9,910 nt of DNA from Smithella sp. ME-1 (GTDB taxonomy: Bacteria > Desulfobacterota > Syntrophia > Syntrophales > Smithellaceae): positions 1 through 9,910 of the forward strand of contig AWGX01000720.1 of NCBI GenBank assembly GCA_000495415.1, given 5' to 3'. This document shows positions 7,001 through 9,910 of the stretch, in pieces. The notes under the pieces are model-generated. The model was not told the origin of the DNA. It saw only the letters and a list, made by a program, of their open reading frames with translations, and searched no databases. A program made the translations under genes and the position numbers. Every line of letters starts with the position of its first letter. The first letter of the stretch is position 1.

Positions 7001-7397
7001 AGTAAGAGTGCTTTATTCAGACACCGACGCCATGGGCGTAGTTTATCATACGAACTATATAAAATGGTTTGAACTCGGACGGAATGAATTAATGCGCCAG
7101 TTGGGCGTTCCCTATACGGAACTGTGCAGTGTTGGCCTGAATCTTCCGCTGATAAAAGTGAGCTGTGAATATATGAAATTCGCGACATATGATCAGCTTC
7201 TGACCGTAGAAACAGAGTTTGCTTATATCAAGAAGGCGACTGTAAGATACAATTCCAGAATATGGGATGAAAACAAAGAAAATCTGATCGCGGAAGGATA
7301 CACTATTCACGCTTGTACGAATAATGAAGGTAAAATTCGCAGGATACCTAAACTGCTTTTGGAGTTGATAAATAAATTTAATATTAGAGGGGAATAA
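6978..7397 (+). CDS. YbgC/4-hydroxybenzoyl-CoA thioesterase family hotdog protein
   Basis: The product is a 139-residue single-hotdog acyl-CoA thioesterase, the usual size for YbgC/FcbC-type enzymes, which work as tetramers in the cytoplasm. The family signature YSDTDAMGVVYHTNY is at residues 13-27; Asp17 matches the catalytic aspartate and His24 the conserved histidine. The segment around residues 28-43 would form the long hotdog helix. Translation most likely begins at TTG 6978, 23 nt inside the preceding gene, behind GGAG. No other start codon lies close enough upstream of the signature. The next gene begins 1 nt after its stop. In gamma-proteobacteria YbgC belongs to the tol-pal cluster, but no tol genes are seen here. 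Lying two genes upstream of iorA, it may act on an aryl-acyl-CoA, which is inference. Confidence 0.9.
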   Translation: MSVNNIAKVRVLYSDTDAMGVVYHTNYIKWFELGRNELMRQLGVPYTELCSVGLNLPLIKVSCEYMKFATYDQLLTVETEFAYIKKATVRYNSRIWDENKENLIAEGYTIHACTNNEGKIRRIPKLLLELINKFNIRGE

Positions 7398-7398
7398 T

Positions 7399-8079
7399 AT
7401 GGCAGCGAAACTATCAAAAAAAGAATTGAAACAACCTGATGCTTTCCAGTCCACAGTGGAATTAGTAATGAATTATATTTCCGAGAACAAAACCCGCTTC
7501 TATGCAATTGTGACGGCGGTAATTGTATCCACGATTATTACTTTCGGTATTTATATGTACTGGAGCTATTATCAATCTTCGGCAATAGACATGTACGCTA
7601 GAGCCCGGAATGATATGGCAAGAAATATCGGAAATCAGGAAGCTGTAAGAATAAACATTAAAATATTTAAGGACTTGATTGCAAAATATCCACATAGCTG
7701 GAGTGCGCGAATGTCGCATTATCATTTGGGCAATCTTTATTACAGCATAGGTGAAGTGGATAACGCGATAACGGAATATAAAAAATTTGTTTCTTCCTCC
7801 AGATCGGACAAGGCAGGAGTAAAGTTTTTAGCCCTGACTTCACTGGGGTATTGCTACGAAGCCAAACAGGATTTGCAAGTCGCACTCGAGTATTATGAAA
7901 AAGCGCAAAAAAGCGATAATGTCGGATTCGAATCAATCGGCTTTCGCAACATAGCGCGCGCTTATGAGCAATTAAATGATAAAAAAAATGCTTTGGAAAA
8001 CTATAAAAAAGCTTTACAAAAGACCAGCGATCCTTCCGTAAAGGTTTTCATCAACCGAAAGATATCTTTCCTTAGCTGA
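7399..8079 (+). CDS. Membrane-anchored TPR protein, YfgM-like
   Basis: A 226-residue protein with a short lysine-rich cytoplasmic N-terminus, one membrane helix at about 34-57 (flanked by Lys31 and Arg33, so N-in) and a periplasmic tetratricopeptide domain. TPR-like units are visible around 108-127 (YHLGNLYYSIGEVDNAITEY), 145-167 (LGYCYEAKQDLQVALEYYEK) and 180-206 (NIARAYEQLNDKKNALENYKK). The layout, length and C-terminal ending resemble E. coli YfgM, an ancillary protein of the SecYEG translocon, but this is similarity of architecture and not proof of function. A strong AGAGGGG lies 6 nt before the ATG, and the gene starts 1 nt after the thioesterase stop, so it is firmly inside the operon. 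It could equally be a general scaffold for an envelope complex. Confidence 0.8.
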   Translation: MAAKLSKKELKQPDAFQSTVELVMNYISENKTRFYAIVTAVIVSTIITFGIYMYWSYYQSSAIDMYARARNDMARNIGNQEAVRINIKIFKDLIAKYPHSWSARMSHYHLGNLYYSIGEVDNAITEYKKFVSSSRSDKAGVKFLALTSLGYCYEAKQDLQVALEYYEKAQKSDNVGFESIGFRNIARAYEQLNDKKNALENYKKALQKTSDPSVKVFINRKISFLS

Positions 8080-8090
8080 TACAACGATGT

Positions 8091-8094
8091 GGAG
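8091..8094 (+). promoter_or_regulatory. Ribosome binding site suggesting the iorA TTG start
   Basis: GGAG lies 9 nt upstream of TTG 8104, whereas the in-frame GTG at 8089 has no such site and would itself overlap this one. Starting at 8104 gives an N-terminus that runs directly into LMSGNEAIARG, as is usual for the family. Confidence 0.5.
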
Positions 8095-8103
8095 AATAAA
8101 ACT

Positions 8104-9867
8104 TTGAAAGTACTAATGTCAGGTAATGAAGCTATTGCCCGCGGCGCTTATGAAGCGGGAGTTAGGTTTGCCGCAGCTTATCCGGGAACTCCCAGCACGG
8201 AAATTCTCGAAGATTTCGTAAAATATGATGGTGTTTACGCCGAGTGGTCGACCAATGAAAAGGTTGCCGTTGAAGTAGCCATTGGTGCAGCACTGGCCGG
8301 CGAGAAAGCAATGGCGGTCATGAAGCATGTCGGCGTAAATGTTGCTGCCGATCCCATTTTTACAGTTAGTTATACGGGAATCAACGGAGCATTAGTTCTT
8401 GTCAGCGCTGATGATCCATCGCTGCACAGCTCACAAAACGAGCAGGATAATCGCAATTACGCCAGGTTTGCCAAAATTCCCATGCTGGAACCATCCGATG
8501 CTCAGGAAGCCAAGGTATATATAAAGCTCGCTTTTGAAATAAGCGAAAAGTTTGATACGCCGGTTTTCTTGCGTTCTACCACGCGAGTTTCCCATTCCAA
8601 ATCAGTGGTAACCATTGAAGAACCGGTACAATATAAAGACAACACCGGTTTCATTTATAACACCGAAAAATACGTTATGGTACCGCATTGTGCAAGGCTG
8701 CGTAGGGTGGAGGTTGAAAAACGGCAGAGGTTGTTAAAGGAATTTGTGGACACATTCCCCGAAAACAAAATAGAAATCAACAATCCGAACATTGGAATTA
8801 TCACTGCCGGAATGCCTTATAACTATGCCAAAGAGGTCTTTCCCGATTATTCATATTTGAAATTGGGAATGGTTTATCCTTTGCCTGAGAAATTGATTCG
8901 CGATTTCGCCTCTAAAGTAAAGCAAATATATGTCATCGAAGAGCTGGATCCTTTCCTGGAAGAACAGATAAAAGCAATGGGCATTAAAGTAATCGGTAAA
9001 GAAATCTTTCCTTATACGCTTGAGTTTGATCCGGGTGTTATTAAAAACGCAATTGAAAGAAATACGCCTGAAGCTGTTTCGCCTTACAGTGAAAAGCTCC
9101 CGCCTCGTCCGCCAAATCTCTGTCCGGGATGTCCCCATCGTGGTTTGTTTTACGCATTACGCAAATACAAGGCATACGTTCACGGGGATATCGGCTGTTA
9201 TACTTTATCTTATATGAAACCATTGGAAGGTTTGCATTCCTGCATCTGCATGGGCGCAAGCATCGGCATGGCACATGGAATGAGCAAAGCTTTGAAGGAA
9301 AAAGGGAAGGGTAAAGTCGTCGGTGTAATCGGTGATTCCACTTTTCTGCATTCGGGAATAACTCCGCTTTTGGATATGGCTTATAACCATAGCGATGCTT
9401 TAATAGTAATCCTGGATAACAGCACAACAGCCATGACCGGCATGCAGGAACATCCCGGAACGGGTTATACCTTGAAGGGAGAAGAGACAACAAAAGTTAA
9501 TCTAAAGGTTTTAGTATCTGCTCTAGGTATCGATAATATAAAAATTATCGACCCTCTTGATTTGCAGGAAACAAGAAGTGCCATTAAAGAAGAACTGGCC
9601 AAAGACGGCCCTTCGGTTATCATTGCTCAAAGACCATGCGCTTTATTCAAACGAGCGAACATTAAATCAAAACCTGCGTTGAAAGTTGATCCGGATAAAT
9701 GCGAAGGATGCAAAATGTGCCTGGGATTGAATTGTCCGCCGATTTCCTGGAAAAAAGGAATAACCAAAGAAGGATCAAAGCGTAAAGGCATTTCCTTTAT
9801 TGATGGAAGTATTTGTAACGGATGCGGTTTATGTCAACAGGTATGCAAGTTTGGAGCTATAAGTTAG
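8104..9867 (+). CDS. iorA: Indolepyruvate ferredoxin oxidoreductase, alpha subunit
   Basis: This is the large subunit of the oxygen-sensitive enzyme that decarboxylates indolepyruvate and other aryl pyruvates to aryl-acetyl-CoA, passing electrons to ferredoxin. The 587 residues contain, in order, a pyruvate-oxidoreductase pyrimidine-binding domain (AYPGTPSTE at 25-33), a middle domain, CPGCPHR (340-346), and a TPP-binding domain with GDIGCYTL (361-368) and a GDS...DNS motif (410-412 and 438-440). A C-terminal 2[4Fe-4S] ferredoxin domain follows, with Cys533/536/539/544 (CxxCxxCxxxxCP) and Cys571/574/577/581. All expected cofactor residues are present. TTG 8104 is preferred for its RBS; GTG 8089 would add five residues. 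It is the last gene in view of the hom cluster, 24 nt after the TPR gene. The partner IorB is not in the window, which ends 43 nt later in a repeat. Confidence 0.95.
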   Translation: MKVLMSGNEAIARGAYEAGVRFAAAYPGTPSTEILEDFVKYDGVYAEWSTNEKVAVEVAIGAALAGEKAMAVMKHVGVNVAADPIFTVSYTGINGALVLVSADDPSLHSSQNEQDNRNYARFAKIPMLEPSDAQEAKVYIKLAFEISEKFDTPVFLRSTTRVSHSKSVVTIEEPVQYKDNTGFIYNTEKYVMVPHCARLRRVEVEKRQRLLKEFVDTFPENKIEINNPNIGIITAGMPYNYAKEVFPDYSYLKLGMVYPLPEKLIRDFASKVKQIYVIEELDPFLEEQIKAMGIKVIGKEIFPYTLEFDPGVIKNAIERNTPEAVSPYSEKLPPRPPNLCPGCPHRGLFYALRKYKAYVHGDIGCYTLSYMKPLEGLHSCICMGASIGMAHGMSKALKEKGKGKVVGVIGDSTFLHSGITPLLDMAYNHSDALIVILDNSTTAMTGMQEHPGTGYTLKGEETTKVNLKVLVSALGIDNIKIIDPLDLQETRSAIKEELAKDGPSVIIAQRPCALFKRANIKSKPALKVDPDKCEGCKMCLGLNCPPISWKKGITKEGSKRKGISFIDGSICNGCGLCQQVCKFGAIS

Positions 9868-9889
9868 AGTAGAATTACCGCCTTACTTC

Positions 9890-9910
9890 CCTCTCCCTTG
9901 AGGGGAGAGG
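9890..9910. repeat. Palindromic repeat, truncated by the window edge
   Basis: CCTCTCCC (9890-9897) and GGGAGAGG (9903-9910) are perfect 8-base inverted arms with a 5-base loop, 22 nt after the iorA stop. One more C (9889) could pair if the next base outside the window is G. It resembles the common dispersed 'CCCTCTCCC...GGGAGAGGG' intergenic repeats. It may also act as a transcription terminator or 3' stabiliser for the operon, but any following U tract lies outside the window. Confidence 0.65.

Noticed and set aside
9041..9493. Antisense open frame of 150 residues inside iorA
   Set aside because: It lies across the conserved TPP-binding region of iorA, shows no domain and has an improbable Cys/Arg/His-rich composition.
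1..9910. CRISPR array, tRNA/rRNA genes, phage or transposase genes
   Set aside because: None of the characteristic repeats, cloverleaf sequences or transposase motifs was found by reading both strands.

Overview
The window reads as ordinary chromosomal DNA of a Gram-negative anaerobe of moderate, slightly AT-leaning composition. Indolepyruvate:ferredoxin oxidoreductase implies ferredoxin-linked amino acid or aryl-acid metabolism, and two lipoprotein signal peptides imply an outer envelope. The combination of hom with an archaeal-type phosphoglycerate mutase homologue, together with short dispersed palindromic repeats in the gaps, resembles Desulfobacterota (Syntrophus/Smithella-like lineages). 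That placement is an inference from gene content only.

Layout. Bases 1-129 are intergenic and hold an imperfect 74-nt palindromic repeat (48-121). A penicillin-acylase (Ntn-hydrolase) family lipoprotein is on the minus strand (130-2652). A divergent control region (2653-2847) carries one plausible sigma70-type promoter for each direction. A short plus-strand unit follows: a ketopantoate-reductase family protein with a TTG start (2848-3774) and a small cupin lipoprotein (3800-4213). A 222-nt gap (4214-4435) has a tandem octamer, an AT-rich palindrome and a good promoter. It leads into a tightly packed five-gene operon: hom (4436-5746), apgM-like (5753-7000), a YbgC-type hotdog thioesterase (6978-7397), a membrane-anchored YfgM-like TPR protein (7399-8079) and iorA (8104-9867). 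The window ends inside a second palindromic repeat (9890-9910).

How the genes fit together. Hom makes homoserine. The adjacent alkaline-phosphatase-fold protein is either a 2,3-bisphosphoglycerate-independent phosphoglycerate mutase or, more interestingly given its position, a stand-in for homoserine kinase on the way to threonine. IorA carries the TPP site and two [4Fe-4S] clusters of an enzyme that converts aryl pyruvates to aryl-acetyl-CoA, and the hotdog thioesterase two genes upstream could hydrolyse an acyl-CoA of that kind. The operon therefore mixes amino acid biosynthesis with aryl-pyruvate/acyl-CoA chemistry. I see no obviously new defence, mobile or secretion system here. The points most worth a second look are the hom/apgM pairing, the altered active-site positions of the PanE-like protein, iorA ending in a repeat with no iorB in view, and the small repeats and palindromes in the gaps.
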